Below are positions 10,608-20,474 of a stretch of DNA of 64,000 nt, piece after piece (position 1 is the first letter of the stretch; every line of letters begins with the position of its first letter). Below the pieces are notes generated by a model. The model ran no database searches. It was not told the DNA's origin and saw only the letters and a list, made by a program, of their open reading frames with translations. Made by a program: the position numbers and the translations under genes. This stretch comes from Pseudomonas sp. RGM2987. Its GTDB lineage: Bacteria > Pseudomonadota > Gammaproteobacteria > Pseudomonadales > Pseudomonadaceae. The stretch lies in contig NZ_JALJDX010000199.1 in the NCBI RefSeq assembly GCF_022952855.1, positions 1 through 64,000 on the forward strand, in the 5' to 3' direction.

Positions 10608-10633
10608 CGCCGACAGTCCAGTCGGCGTAAAAA
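10608..10633 (+). terminator. Rho-independent terminator of the GntR gene
   Basis: CGCCGAC-AGTCCA-GTCGGCG forms a perfect 7-bp stem six bases after the stop codon. It is followed by TAAAAACTTCTT rather than a clean T-run, so termination may be partial. Confidence 0.6.
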
Positions 10634-11285
10634 CTTCTTACATATCCTTCCCAGTCCTTTCTCGCCTGCCCCGCGCGGCCCGGCTGTGTCTGCGACTCGT
10701 CGGCCCCTCAGGTCAATGGCACTGCCATCGATTTGGGCTCACTCTTGCGTTTGTCGATTCAAAAAACAGACCTGAAGAAGTCAGCGCCTGGCTGCAACCA
10801 GGCGAATCGAAGCCAATACGCAAGGAGCGTCGTCCAACCGGCGAGGTGTTCGGAGGTCCGACCGACGTCTCTCCCTTAAACATAAATTTCCTGATTCCCC
10901 AGTCCCTTGAAGTGCTCCGAGTGAGGCATTCACTCGAACTATTCGATTCTGATACTTATAAATCGGAAGGAGTTTCTTCGCCTGAATAAAACTTATCCAA
11001 CAAGTTTTAGTGAGCAACTTCGCGCCTAATAAAAACAACACTTTAAATAATTAAAAATCCGCTTGCCGCCTAGTTGTTTTGTGTATTAGTTTTTTATTCG
11101 CCGAGTTGTTATCAACGGCATCCGGTAACGATACAGCCTGCAATCAGGCGCTTCAGACCGACAATCGCTATCAAAGCGAACACTTGAGTCACTCTGGCAA
11201 TTTATGGATTTCGGTTCAGGCGCCCGTTCGCGCTGATAAAGATCGGGCACTTTCCGAGCAAAACATCATTGATGAGGACGTTCCA
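10634..11285 (+). promoter_or_regulatory. Long, partly AT-rich leader of the mgo operon
   Basis: No convincing gene is present. The stretch holds a hairpin CGCCTGG-CTGCA-ACCAGGCG near 10783-10803 and an AT-rich block at 10960-11110, the lowest-GC part of the neighbourhood and a likely promoter. An open frame runs from 11079 into mgoB but lacks coding character and a ribosome site; the true mgoB start at 11286 follows TGAGGACG. Confidence 0.5.
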
Positions 11286-12062
11286 ATGCAGCCAACTAAA
11301 GAACAACTATCTCTGAAAAAACAAGAACTAGGCCAGCACCCGGTTTTTTCCGAAATTACATCAATTGATCTGCTACGCCGCTTCATGGAAAGCCACGTAT
11401 TTGCCGTGTGGGACTTCATGTCCCTGACCAAACGCCTGCAACGCGAACTCACCTGTGTCCACCTGCCCTGGCTGCCGCCGGCCGACCCGCACGCGGCACG
11501 CCTGATCAATGAAATCGTGCTCGGCGAAGAGTCCGACGACCGCCCCGGCGCAGGCTATTGCAGCCACTTCGAGCTGTATCTGGACGCCATGCGCGAAGTC
11601 GGCGCGGACACCAGCGCCATTGAGCAATTCATCACCCTGCAGCAGGAAGGCGTCAGCCCCGAGACCGCGCTGGACAGCGTCGAGGTCGAGCCGGCGGCGG
11701 CACGCTTCGTCCGCCAAACCCTGCACACTGCCCTGCACGCCCCGGCCCACAGCGTCGCCGCCGCGTTCGTGCATGGTCGCGAGAGCGTCATCCCGCAGAT
11801 GTTCCAGCGCATGCTGGACGCCTGGGGCATTGGCCTGGATCAGGCCCCGACCTTCCGCTACTACCTGCAACGGCACATCGAGGTCGATTCCGAAGACCAT
11901 GGCCCGGCGGCCGAAAAACTCCTGGCCCGGCTGATCAATGGCGACCCGCAGCGCGAGACCGAAGTGCTCGCCGCAGCCCTCGCCGCCGTCCACAGTCGCG
12001 CGGCGCTGTGGGATGGCCTGCGCCAGAGCATGACCCAACCGGTCGCGCAGGTGACGCCATGA
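11286..12062 (+). CDS. mgoB: MgoB/PvfA, DUF3050 haem-oxygenase-like protein
   Basis: A 258-residue soluble protein of the DUF3050 family, which adopts a haem-oxygenase-like helical fold. The helical core carries conserved histidines ([22 protein letters not shown] and [13 protein letters not shown]). Start ATG 11286 is preceded by GAGGACG. It is the first gene of the four-gene mgo/pvf operon and overlaps mgoC by ATGA. In the P. syringae mgo and P. entomophila pvf systems this product works with an AurF-like oxygenase and an NRPS to make a diazeniumdiolate-type signal; its own step is inferred to be oxidative. Confidence 0.88.
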   Translation: MQPTKEQLSLKKQELGQHPVFSEITSIDLLRRFMESHVFAVWDFMSLTKRLQRELTCVHLPWLPPADPHAARLINEIVLGEESDDRPGAGYCSHFELYLDAMREVGADTSAIEQFITLQQEGVSPETALDSVEVEPAAARFVRQTLHTALHAPAHSVAAAFVHGRESVIPQMFQRMLDAWGIGLDQAPTFRYYLQRHIEVDSEDHGPAAEKLLARLINGDPQRETEVLAAALAAVHSRAALWDGLRQSMTQPVAQVTP

Positions 12063-12991
12063 ACGCTATCCCCTATCAGTCTTTCGCCGACACCTGGGAA
12101 AGCCGCGCCACCATCCGCACCCGGCCACGGCGCCGGGTCGAGGACGACGACAAATTGATCTTCCCCATGAGCCGCCAGCCCATGGTGCACAGCCAGACGT
12201 TCCTCACGCACTGTCCGCAACTGCGCGATTTTGCCCTGGTGCAAAGCCTCTACAAGTTCATCAACGACGTGGTGATTTTCGAGACTGAACTGGTGGACCA
12301 CACCGCCCGCCGCATCGCCAAGAACCGCTTCGGCATCGAGTTCCCGTTCGCCTGTCGCTACGACGCAATGACGGTGGTGGTGGACGAGGACTATCACGCA
12401 CTGGTGGCGATGGACTTCATGCAGCAGACCATCGACATGACCGGCATCGAGCCGATCCCGTTGCCACAACAGATCGAACTCAGCCGCGCGATACCGGCGA
12501 CCATGGCGCGCGCGCCAGAGCATTTGCTCAGCGCGGTGGAGCTGATCTGCATCGCCATCGCCGAGAACACCGTGACCAACGAAGTGGCGGCCTTCGCCCG
12601 CGACGACTCGGTCAAGGCGTCGATCAAGGGCCTGATGGCCGATCACCTGCTCGACGAAGGGCGGCATTCCGGGTTCTGGACGCGGCTGGTGCAGATGTAC
12701 TGGCGCAGCGCGCCCGAAGCGGATCGCGAGGCGATTGCGCGCCTGATGCCTGGATTCATCGTCCAGTACCTGGCGAGCGACCTGCAACAGGCGTTCGACT
12801 TCGAATTGATCGCCCACCTGCCGGTCGACGAATCGGTGCGCCAGGCGCTGCGCGAGGACGCCAGTGCACTGGCTTATCCGATCAATCGCTTCCACCCGTT
12901 GGTGGGCAATATCACGCGCTTCTTTCGCGGCAGTTCCATGCTCGCCTCCCCTTGCGTGCGCGACGCCCTCGCGGATTACCTGACCCCATGA
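12059..12991 (+). CDS. mgoC: MgoC/PvfB, AurF-like diiron N-oxygenase
   Basis: A 310-residue protein of the p-aminobenzoate N-oxygenase (AurF) type. Diiron ligand motifs are visible: [27 protein letters not shown] and [13 protein letters not shown] (E/H residues on successive helices). Family role: four-electron oxygenation of an amine to hydroxylamine or nitroso products. In pvf/ham-type pathways this is the N-oxidation that leads to the N-N bonded signal. The start ATG overlaps the mgoB stop (ATGA), and the stop lies 11 nt before mgoA, indicating translational coupling. Confidence 0.9.
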   Translation: MNAIPYQSFADTWESRATIRTRPRRRVEDDDKLIFPMSRQPMVHSQTFLTHCPQLRDFALVQSLYKFINDVVIFETELVDHTARRIAKNRFGIEFPFACRYDAMTVVVDEDYHALVAMDFMQQTIDMTGIEPIPLPQQIELSRAIPATMARAPEHLLSAVELICIAIAENTVTNEVAAFARDDSVKASIKGLMADHLLDEGRHSGFWTRLVQMYWRSAPEADREAIARLMPGFIVQYLASDLQQAFDFELIAHLPVDESVRQALREDASALAYPINRFHPLVGNITRFFRGSSMLASPCVRDALADYLTP

Positions 12992-13001
12992 GGACCTTTC
13001 A

Positions 13002-16000
13002 ATGAGACGCCTCGAAATTGCAGTGCCTGGCACCAGCCAGGCCATGGCCGAACTGGCCCGGGAACTTGAACAGCATGGCCACGTTGTCGTGGACCTTCAA
13101 TCGACCACCACCGTCGACCTGTTGATTGATGACGGCACGGTTTGGCCTGCCCTTAAAGCCCGCTCCCGCCTTGAAATACGCGTGGCGATGCGCAACGTGC
13201 CCGGCGAATTTCTGCCACAACCGATGGTGTTTTTTCACACCGCTGCGCGGCGGCTACTCGCCCAGGAGCTCATCGCCACGCAAAGCGACGGCAATGGTCA
13301 GTCGTTGCGCCTGCGGGCCTTGGCGGCGGTGGTCGAGGGCGGTGCGCGGCTGGTCAGCCAGTTATCGCGGGATGACAGCTGCTTCGATCAAGGGCCTGCG
13401 ATGCAAGCCGAGCCTGTCGATACCCCGCTGCTGGCGCTCGATGCGCTGGAGCCGCTGGCGTTCGAGCATCGTCTCAATCGGCCAACCGTGCCCTGGCTGT
13501 TGGCCGCCGCCGAGGTGCCGGTGCTGCATAGCATCGAACAGCGCATGCTCGATGACGCGAAGCGCCCGGCCCTGTGGGTCGATGGACAACTGATCGACTA
13601 CAAAGCCTTGCGCAGCCTGGCACTCAGGGTGCAGCAGGCGATGCTGGAGCGGTTGGAACACGCAGACTCTGAGCAAGCAAGACCTGTGGGAGCAAGGCTT
13701 GCCCGCGATATAGACACAGCGGTACCCAACCAGACCGAGTCATCGTTCATCGCGGGCAAGTCCGGTTCCCACAGGCCTTGCACCGACAAGCCTAGCTCGC
13801 AGAAGGTGATTGCGCTGTGCTTGCCTAAATCCGCGCACCTGTACGCGGCGATCCTCGCGGTGCTGGGGTGCGGGGCGGTGTACCTGCCGCTGGACCCGCA
13901 GCACCCGGCGCAACGTCGGCGCTTCATCCTGGAGAACGCCAAGGCCAGCCTGCTGTTGCACGACGGCAGTAGCGACCTGGGCGACCTTTCGCTGCCGACC
14001 CTGGACGTACGTCGACTGCCTGCGACCACACCGGGCATTCCAGCCTCGCTGATACGCCGTACCGTGGACATCGACGAGCCGGCGGTGGCGATCTACACCT
14101 CCGGCACCACCGGCCACCCCAAAGGCGTGCTGCTCAGTCATCGCAACCTGAGCCATTTCTGCGCCTGGTACGGCGACTACGTCGGCTTGCAGCGCGACAG
14201 CCGGGCGCTGCAGTTTTCCACCATCAACTTTGATGCGTCGTTGCTGGATATCCTGCCGACCTTCATCCACGGCGCCCTGCTGGTGGCGCCCGATGAAGAC
14301 CAGCGTCGCGATCCACAGCAATTGGTCGCGCTGATTCACCAGCAACGGATCACCCACGCCTTTCTGCCGCCGGCGCTGCTCAGCGTCATGCCGTTGGAAA
14401 GTCCGTTGGGACTGACCCACCTGATCACCGGCGGCGATGTCTGCGAACCATTCGTGATCGAACGGCTCGCGCCACAGTGCCGGTTCCACAACATCTACGG
14501 CCCGACCGAAACCACGGTGCTGGCGACCACCCGGCAGTTTGGCGTCGGCGACAACAACCGCAACCTCGGCGTGCCCATCGCCAATTGCCGGATGCTGATC
14601 CTGGACGAACAATTGCAACCGGTGCCTCAGGACACACCCGGCGAGTTGTATATCGCCGGGCCGGGCGTCGGCCTGGGTTACCTGAACGACCCGCTGCTCA
14701 GCGCCAGCCGCTACCTCGACCTGACGCTGCCCGGCGGGCAGGCGTTGCGGGTCTATCGCACCGGCGATATCGGTCAGTGGACGGATAACGGCATCGAGCT
14801 GAGCGGGCGGCGCGATAACCAGGTGAAGATCCGCGGTTTCCGGGTCGAGCCCGAAGAGATCGAGCATTGCCTGCGCGAACGCCAGTTGTTCCGCCAGGTG
14901 GCGGTGGGTGTGGACGAGCGGCGCAGGATCCTGGCGTTTCTGGTTCATCCCCAGCAAAAGGCAGCCCTTCAAGCCTTGCGCGAACATGTACAGAACACCC
15001 TGCCCAGCTACATGCACCCCGCGGCCTATGTAGAGTTGCCCAACCTGCCTTACACCAGCAACGGGAAGGTCGATCGCCGGGCTTTGCTGGCGACTGCGGT
15101 GCAGGTGCACAGCGCCAGCCAGCGACGCCAGCCGCAAACCCCATTGGAAACCCAACTGCAAGCGATCTGGGCCGAGCTGCTGGAGTTGCCGCCGGAAGAC
15201 ATCGCCACCGACGAGAGTTTTTTCAATCTCGGTGGGCACTCGATCCTGCTGTCGCAGCTGCTGCTGAGCCTGCGCCAGACCTTCGGGCGCAGCCTGTCGA
15301 TCAACCGCTTCATCGAAGCGCCCACGCTGCTGACCCTGGCGAAGTTGCTCGACGGCCCGGAGCACGACAACGCCTCGGTACTGAGCCCGCAGGCCTTTAT
15401 CGATGCCGAGGCGCCGCTCAACATCGAGCCGCTGCCCATCAGCCAGTGCGGCGATGTGCACAAGGTGGTGGTGACCGGTGCCAACAGCTTTCTGGGGGTG
15501 CACATCGTCGAAGCGCTGCTGGACTGGGGCGCCACAGAGGTTGCGTGCCTGGTGCGGGCGTCTGGCGGGCAAAGCGCGGCGGAGCGTTTTTCCCAGGCCC
15601 TGCAAGACAACCGCCTGACTCACTTGGACCTGAGCCGGGTCAGCGTCTACGCCGCCGATATCACCCAACCCCAACTGGGTTTGCCGGATGAGGTCTACAC
15701 CCGCATCGACAGCACCTTCGGCGCGCTGGTGCACAACGCCGCCCACGTCAATCACGTGCTCGACTACCCGTCCCTGGCGCGGGATAACGTGGAGCCGATC
15801 TTCGAATGCCTGCGCCTGTGTGAAGGGCGGACCAAGAAGATCTTCAACTTCGTCTCCACGCTGTCGGCGTCCAGTGCCCTGGGTGTCGATGGGCAGGTGC
15901 TTGAACTACCCGCCGCGCCGACGCCGCCGATCTACATCAAGAACGGCTATAACCTGTCCAAATGGGTTGGCGAACGGATCCTGCAACGGGCCCGGGATCA

Positions 16001-16535
16001 AGGCGTGTGGGTCAACCTGTTCCGCCCCGGCAACATCAGTTTCAACAGCCTGACCGGGGTCTGCCAACCCCACAAGAACCGCTTGATGCTGATGCTCAAG
16101 GGCTCGATCCAGCTCGGCCAGGTGCCGGACCTGTCGCTCAATTTCGACCTGATGCCGGTGGATTTCCTCGCCCGCTTCATTGCCTTCCACGCCAGCCGCT
16201 ACCAGCCGACGCAAGCGGTGTTCAACCTGCACAACCCCGAACCCTTGAGCTGGGACGCCTACGTGGCGTCGTTCCGTGACAGCGGCCGGGAGTTTTCCCT
16301 GGTGAGCGTCGCCGACTGGCAACGACAGTTGGACCGGGTCGATCCCGACAACGCGTTGTTTGGCGTGCTGGGTTTTTACCTCAACGGGTTCGAGGAGGAC
16401 ATCGGCGATATCTCGCTGATCCGCCACGACAACGCCCGCACCGGCGTCCGGCAGATGGGCGCCCGCTACCCGGAAAAATCCCCGGCGCTGCTGCGTCGTG
16501 GCGCCGACTACCTCAAAGCCATCGACTTCATCTGA
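13002..16535 (+). CDS. mgoA: MgoA/PvfC, stand-alone NRPS module (A-T-thioester reductase)
   Basis: 1177 residues. An N-terminal region of about 190 residues of unclear type precedes an adenylation domain: A3 AIYTSGTTGHPKG near residue 361, A5 YGPTETT near 498, A7 YRTGDIGQW, A8 GRRDNQVKIRGFRVEPEEIE, A10 NGKVDRR. The carrier motif LGGHSILL (serine for phosphopantetheine, near 742) and a C-terminal NAD(P)H reductase domain follow (TGANSFLG near 823, YNLSKWVGE near 982). Known role in mgo/pvf: loading of an amino acid and reductive release. Unusually, residues about 228-258 are encoded by an in-frame REPIN between the A1 and A2 regions, replacing an ordinary surface loop. Confidence 0.92.
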   Translation: MRRLEIAVPGTSQAMAELARELEQHGHVVVDLQSTTTVDLLIDDGTVWPALKARSRLEIRVAMRNVPGEFLPQPMVFFHTAARRLLAQELIATQSDGNGQSLRLRALAAVVEGGARLVSQLSRDDSCFDQGPAMQAEPVDTPLLALDALEPLAFEHRLNRPTVPWLLAAAEVPVLHSIEQRMLDDAKRPALWVDGQLIDYKALRSLALRVQQAMLERLEHADSEQARPVGARLARDIDTAVPNQTESSFIAGKSGSHRPCTDKPSSQKVIALCLPKSAHLYAAILAVLGCGAVYLPLDPQHPAQRRRFILENAKASLLLHDGSSDLGDLSLPTLDVRRLPATTPGIPASLIRRTVDIDEPAVAIYTSGTTGHPKGVLLSHRNLSHFCAWYGDYVGLQRDSRALQFSTINFDASLLDILPTFIHGALLVAPDEDQRRDPQQLVALIHQQRITHAFLPPALLSVMPLESPLGLTHLITGGDVCEPFVIERLAPQCRFHNIYGPTETTVLATTRQFGVGDNNRNLGVPIANCRMLILDEQLQPVPQDTPGELYIAGPGVGLGYLNDPLLSASRYLDLTLPGGQALRVYRTGDIGQWTDNGIELSGRRDNQVKIRGFRVEPEEIEHCLRERQLFRQVAVGVDERRRILAFLVHPQQKAALQALREHVQNTLPSYMHPAAYVELPNLPYTSNGKVDRRALLATAVQVHSASQRRQPQTPLETQLQAIWAELLELPPEDIATDESFFNLGGHSILLSQLLLSLRQTFGRSLSINRFIEAPTLLTLAKLLDGPEHDNASVLSPQAFIDAEAPLNIEPLPISQCGDVHKVVVTGANSFLGVHIVEALLDWGATEVACLVRASGGQSAAERFSQALQDNRLTHLDLSRVSVYAADITQPQLGLPDEVYTRIDSTFGALVHNAAHVNHVLDYPSLARDNVEPIFECLRLCEGRTKKIFNFVSTLSASSALGVDGQVLELPAAPTPPIYIKNGYNLSKWVGERILQRARDQGVWVNLFRPGNISFNSLTGVCQPHKNRLMLMLKGSIQLGQVPDLSLNFDLMPVDFLARFIAFHASRYQPTQAVFNLHNPEPLSWDAYVASFRDSGREFSLVSVADWQRQLDRVDPDNALFGVLGFYLNGFEEDIGDISLIRHDNARTGVRQMGARYPEKSPALLRRGADYLKAIDFI
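13683..13775. repeat. REPIN inside the mgoA coding sequence
   Basis: CCTGTGGGAGCAAGGCTTGC begins an arm at 13683; its inverted counterpart ends at 13775 (CGGTTCCCACAGG). Each arm has about 27 bases with few mismatches. The element spans 93 nt, an exact multiple of three, and the reading frame passes through without a stop. Every other REP found in the window is intergenic. Confidence 0.85.
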
Positions 16536-16567
16536 AGTACCTCAACCCCAAAGCAAGGAGCAAGACC

Positions 16568-17032
16568 ATGAGTGCATTTCAACCCGACACCCTGATCAAG
16601 AACCCACACGCCTGCCACGTCGAAGCCTCGGTGCAGATATCGACCGATGCGGCTCGTGCCTGGGAACTGGTGGGCGACTTTGGCGGATTCAACCGTTTCA
16701 TCCCGGCGCTTGAGCGCATCGAAATGACCGGCGAGGGCGTGCGGTCCCTGCGCAAGAAATTTTTCGTCGACGGGCAGAACCTGGTGGTGGAACAGCTCAA
16801 CAGCCGTGACGACCAGGCCATGCACATGACCTGGACCCTGATCTACAACACCCTGGGCATCGACAACCTGTGGGCGGCGATGCGCGTCGAACCCCTGGCC
16901 GACAACCGCTGCCGCGCCACCTGGACCATCATCGCCGACCACACCGACGCCCATACACCGTCCGGGTTCCGGGATTTCCTGCAAGGCTTTGCCGATGAGG
17001 CGATGGGGAATGTGCAGGCGATGTTCGCCTAA
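16568..17032 (+). CDS. mgoD: MgoD/PvfD, SRPBCC (polyketide-cyclase-like) protein
   Basis: A 154-residue START/SRPBCC-fold protein with the typical opening pattern of a strand, helix and DF-GGF segment (AWELVGDFGGFNRFIPALE). Start ATG 16568 follows AAGCAAGGAGCAAGACC, a strong ribosome site, 32 nt after mgoA. It is the last gene of the operon and is followed by REP elements. Members of this fold bind hydrophobic small molecules or catalyse cyclisation and dehydration. Its exact step in signal synthesis is not evident. Confidence 0.88.
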   Translation: MSAFQPDTLIKNPHACHVEASVQISTDAARAWELVGDFGGFNRFIPALERIEMTGEGVRSLRKKFFVDGQNLVVEQLNSRDDQAMHMTWTLIYNTLGIDNLWAAMRVEPLADNRCRATWTIIADHTDAHTPSGFRDFLQGFADEAMGNVQAMFA

Positions 17033-17041
17033 TCCCACCCC

Positions 17042-17211
17042 CCTGAGGGAGCGGGCTTGCTCGCGAAAGCGGTGGGTCAGGTTGCAGTGATGTCGACTGT
17101 GCTGCCCCCTTCGCGAGCAAGCCCGCTCCCACACTGGTTTTCGGGTGGCTGCAACATTCAGATCCACCACAAACCCCTGTGGGAGCGAGCCTGCTCGCGA
17201 TGCGGTGGATC
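17042..17211. repeat. REPIN plus single REP after the mgo operon
   Basis: An inverted REP pair (17044-17133) and a third copy (17176-17211) fill the space between the convergent mgoD and chemoreceptor genes. The last copy runs to the chemoreceptor stop codon. Confidence 0.85.
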
Positions 17212-19090
17212 AGATCTTGAAGCTGTCCACCAACTGCTTCAGCCGATTGGCCTGTTGCGACAAGGCATCGCAATCCTTCAACGTTTCATTGAGGTTGGCG
17301 ACGCTTTGCTGGTTCAGCAAGTTGATGTGGCTGACGTCCATGTTGAGGGTTTCCACCACGGCGGTCTGCTCTTCGGTCGCCGCGGCCACCGACTGGTTCA
17401 TGCCGTCGATCTCGCCAATGCGCTGGGTCACGCTGACCAGCCGCAGGCCGGCCTGGTTTGCCACTTCCACGCTTTCTTCGCTGGAGACCTGGCTGGCGTT
17501 CATGGTGGTCACCGCCTCGCGCGAGCCGACCTGCAGCGAGGTGATCATTTTGTGGATTTCTTCCGCCGACTCCTGGGTACGATGCGCCAGGTTGCGCACT
17601 TCATCGGCCACCACCGCAAAACCACGCCCGGCCTCACCGGCGCGGGCCGCTTCGATGGCGGCGTTCAGGGCCAGCAGGTTGGTCTGCTGGGAGATGCCCT
17701 TGATCACGTCCAGGATGTGCCCGATGTTGTCGGTGCTGGCGTTCAGGGTTTCGATCTGGGTGCACGACAGGCTGATTTTCTGCGACAGCTCGGTCATGGC
17801 GTGGATGGTTTTTTCCACCACCTGACGACCGTCATCGGCCTGTTCGCTGGCGCCGCTGGCGTGTTGCGAGGCGTCGGCAGCATTGCGGGCGATTTCCTGG
17901 GTCGCGGCGCCCAATTGGTTAATGGCCGCCGCCACGCTGTTGGTCCGCGCGCTCTGCTCATCCGAACCGACCAGCGAAGCGTTGGACGAGGTCATCACCC
18001 GCTGCGACAGGTCATGCACCTGCCGGGTGGCGGAAGACACTTCGGAAATCGACGCATGGATCCGCTCGACGAACTGATTGAACGAGCCGCCCAGCACCGC
18101 GAACTCGTCCTTGCCCTGCACCATCAGGCGCCGGGTCAGGTCACCTTCACCCTGGGCGATGTCCTGCATGGCGCGGCCCATGGTGGTCAGCGGACGCATC
18201 AACACTTGGATCAGCATGCTCAACAGCAACGCAATGGCCGCCACCGCAATGAACATCGCGATCAGCGCGGACGTACGGAACTGGCTCAGTGGCGCGTAGG
18301 CCTTGGCCTTGTCGATGGACAAGCCGATGTACCACTCGGCGTTCGGCAGGCCGGTTACCGGGGTGAACGAAAGGATCCGATCCTGTCCGTTCAGCTCGAC
18401 TTCCTGAATGCCCTTGCCGATGCGCACCGGCGTATTGGGGTAGATGTCCTTGAGGTTCTTCATCACCTGGTCTTTGTCCGGGCTGACGATCACCTGACCG
18501 TCGCCGCTGACCAGGAACGCATGGCCGATACCACCGAAATCCACCGAGTTGATGATTTTCACCAGGGTTTCCAGGCTCAGGTCACCGCCCACCACACCGA
18601 GCAGCTCGCCGTTCTTCTTCACAGGCAAGGCGATGGTTACTACCAGGCCACCGACGGCTGCCGAATAGGGTGGGGTCAGCATGGTCTTGTCGGCGCTCAC
18701 GGCCTGTTTGTACCAGGGGCGCTGACGCGGATCGTAGCCGTCAGGCATCTTGGCGTCAGGGCGCTGGGTGAACGTGCCGTTGGCCTGGCCCACGTAGGTG
18801 AATTGAAAGTTCGAAGTCAGCGCCGGCTGATCCACCAGCCCCGCCAGATCGGCATTGGCGCCTTGGTGTGCGATGTTCTGGCCGAGGTTCTCCAGCACCA
18901 GCACGCGGCCGCTCATCCAGTTCTGGATACTGCTGGCCGTCAGGTCACCGGACTGCTCGATGGAAGACTCGAGGCTGCTGCCGATGGTGCTGCGCTGCAA
19001 ATAGTCGTTGTAGAGCGTGAACAGGGCAAAAGCCAGGACCACCACACCAGAGGCGGCCAGGAGGATTTTGTGACTGAACTTTAGATTCAT
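17210..19090 (-). CDS. Methyl-accepting chemotaxis protein with dCache sensor domain
   Basis: A 626-residue chemoreceptor: N-terminal transmembrane helix (about 9-30), periplasmic double-Cache domain (about 35-275), second helix (about 280-300), HAMP, and a long signalling domain with the tip near [16 protein letters not shown]. The sensor contains R-x-RPWYKQA followed about 45 residues later by GGDLSLETL, the arrangement of Arg, Trp, Tyr and Asp known from amino-acid-binding dCache domains (PctA-type). An amino acid or amine ligand is therefore inferred. Single gene with its own promoter region. Confidence 0.93.
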   Translation of the reverse strand: MNLKFSHKILLAASGVVVLAFALFTLYNDYLQRSTIGSSLESSIEQSGDLTASSIQNWMSGRVLVLENLGQNIAHQGANADLAGLVDQPALTSNFQFTYVGQANGTFTQRPDAKMPDGYDPRQRPWYKQAVSADKTMLTPPYSAAVGGLVVTIALPVKKNGELLGVVGGDLSLETLVKIINSVDFGGIGHAFLVSGDGQVIVSPDKDQVMKNLKDIYPNTPVRIGKGIQEVELNGQDRILSFTPVTGLPNAEWYIGLSIDKAKAYAPLSQFRTSALIAMFIAVAAIALLLSMLIQVLMRPLTTMGRAMQDIAQGEGDLTRRLMVQGKDEFAVLGGSFNQFVERIHASISEVSSATRQVHDLSQRVMTSSNASLVGSDEQSARTNSVAAAINQLGAATQEIARNAADASQHASGASEQADDGRQVVEKTIHAMTELSQKISLSCTQIETLNASTDNIGHILDVIKGISQQTNLLALNAAIEAARAGEAGRGFAVVADEVRNLAHRTQESAEEIHKMITSLQVGSREAVTTMNASQVSSEESVEVANQAGLRLVSVTQRIGEIDGMNQSVAAATEEQTAVVETLNMDVSHINLLNQQSVANLNETLKDCDALSQQANRLKQLVDSFKI

Positions 19091-19300
19091 CGATGGGGCT
19101 TCTTATGCAGGAGTGGGGGTGCATTCCGGTTGCGGTTGCAGGTAAAGCGTAGACGGGGCTTTTGACCTCGCTCCACTTTGGTGCACGCTTATGAAGCTGT
19201 CGGCAAGCCAACGGAAAAAATTAGGCTTGCGTGACGCCAGGCGACGAGAGGACAGCTCTCAAGGCCTGGCATGGAATGCAGCTGGCGCCTGCTGAAACGC

Positions 19301-20374
19301 TCAAGCCCGCACGGTCTCCACCTCCTCGTTGGCCGCCACAGCCTCGCCCACAAACCGGTTGGCCCGGCCAAAAGTGCCGAAATCGTTGAACCGCACGCCC
19401 ATCTCGCGCATCACTTTGTGCGCCACCGGCACCGTCAGTTGCCGGATATAGAATGGTTCCTTCACCACAAAGTGATGAATCCCATGGCTGCTGCCGAAGT
19501 TGAAGCAGAACGCTTGCAGCGGCCACAGCCACCAGGGATTGAGCACCTGGGTCTGCTGGATGACATTGCCCGGCTCGATGTCGCCGTAGTAATGCATGTT
19601 CGAGCTGATGAAGTGCAGGCAGAAAGTGCGCAGCACGTTCGGGCCGATAATCACCACCGCCGCGATGTCGATCACCTGCATCGCCGCCAACGTGTTCGCT
19701 GACCAGTCAATCGAGGTGCCGAACAGGCCGGCGATGCCGTTGGCACCGTGAAAACCGAGAAACACATACCAAGCGCCCCAGTGCAGCAGCGCCAGCGGGA
19801 AATACACCTTGAGAGTGCGCTTGAGGACGCTGCGCTTGTGCGTCCAGGTCTTGGCCCGCAACAGGCGGATGAACGCCGACATCACGTTGTCACCGACCAT
19901 CAGCAACCGCGCCAGCCCCCAGGGCTCGCCGTTGGTGATGGCGCGTTCTTCCAAGTCAGCCTCGCTGCCGGAAAACTTGTGATGATTGAGGTGCAGGTGC
20001 CGGCGGATCCACGGGTTGATGGTGCTCGGCCGCGCCAGCCACACCAGGCCCATCATCAGGTTATGGGGCAGGCGTTGCTTGCGAAAGTACATGCTGTGGA
20101 TCAGATCGTGCTCCAGTTCATGGGTCAGGGACGCAAAGAAAGCGTTGAGCAGCAGGCACGCCCAGCCGGCCAGATGACCATTGATGTAGAGCAGCGCCGA
20201 ACCGATCATCCCCGCCAGGGCGAACGCCAGGATGCCCGCGCCCAGTGCATCCTGGTGCCGCAGGATCGGGTAGCGCCGACGCAGTTCTTCGCCCCGGGCC
20301 AGTACCACCTGGCGAATATGGGCGGATCGTTCTGCTGCATTCAATCGCTCGGGACTTGCGCAACGGCCGTGCAT
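19301..20374 (-). CDS. Membrane fatty-acid desaturase family protein
   Basis: A 357-residue integral-membrane diiron enzyme. Three histidine boxes are visible: HELEHDLIH (about 88-96), HLHLNHH (about 126-132) and GIHHF (about 302-306). Hydrophobic segments lie around 45-80 and 195-245. Substrate not determined: fatty-acid desaturation is the family default, but related proteins hydroxylate alkanes or other lipids. It is divergent from an AraC-type regulator with a 100-bp shared promoter region, suggesting that regulator controls it. Confidence 0.88.
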   Translation of the reverse strand: MHGRCASPERLNAAERSAHIRQVVLARGEELRRRYPILRHQDALGAGILAFALAGMIGSALLYINGHLAGWACLLLNAFFASLTHELEHDLIHSMYFRKQRLPHNLMMGLVWLARPSTINPWIRRHLHLNHHKFSGSEADLEERAITNGEPWGLARLLMVGDNVMSAFIRLLRAKTWTHKRSVLKRTLKVYFPLALLHWGAWYVFLGFHGANGIAGLFGTSIDWSANTLAAMQVIDIAAVVIIGPNVLRTFCLHFISSNMHYYGDIEPGNVIQQTQVLNPWWLWPLQAFCFNFGSSHGIHHFVVKEPFYIRQLTVPVAHKVMREMGVRFNDFGTFGRANRFVGEAVAANEEVETVRA

Positions 20375-20474
20375 GGCTTACATCCTCTAGTTATCGATGT
20401 GCTCATCCTGCCGGGCGTTGCCCATGGGGTGGTAGCCGTATACGCCAACCTGTTGACCGCAAGCGCCAATCGTC
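20375..20474. promoter_or_regulatory. Divergent promoter region, desaturase / AraC regulator
   Basis: One hundred bases separate two divergent starts, so promoters and operators for both genes must lie here or within the gene ends. No clear box can be defined by eye. Confidence 0.45.

Noticed and set aside
11079..11285. N-terminal extension of mgoB
   Set aside because: The extension lies in AT-rich leader sequence without coding character, while ATG 11286 has a good ribosome site and gives the normal family length.
17057..19084. 675-codon plus-strand frame opposite the chemoreceptor gene
   Set aside because: Starts within REP sequence and mirrors the chemoreceptor; His/Gln-rich artefact.
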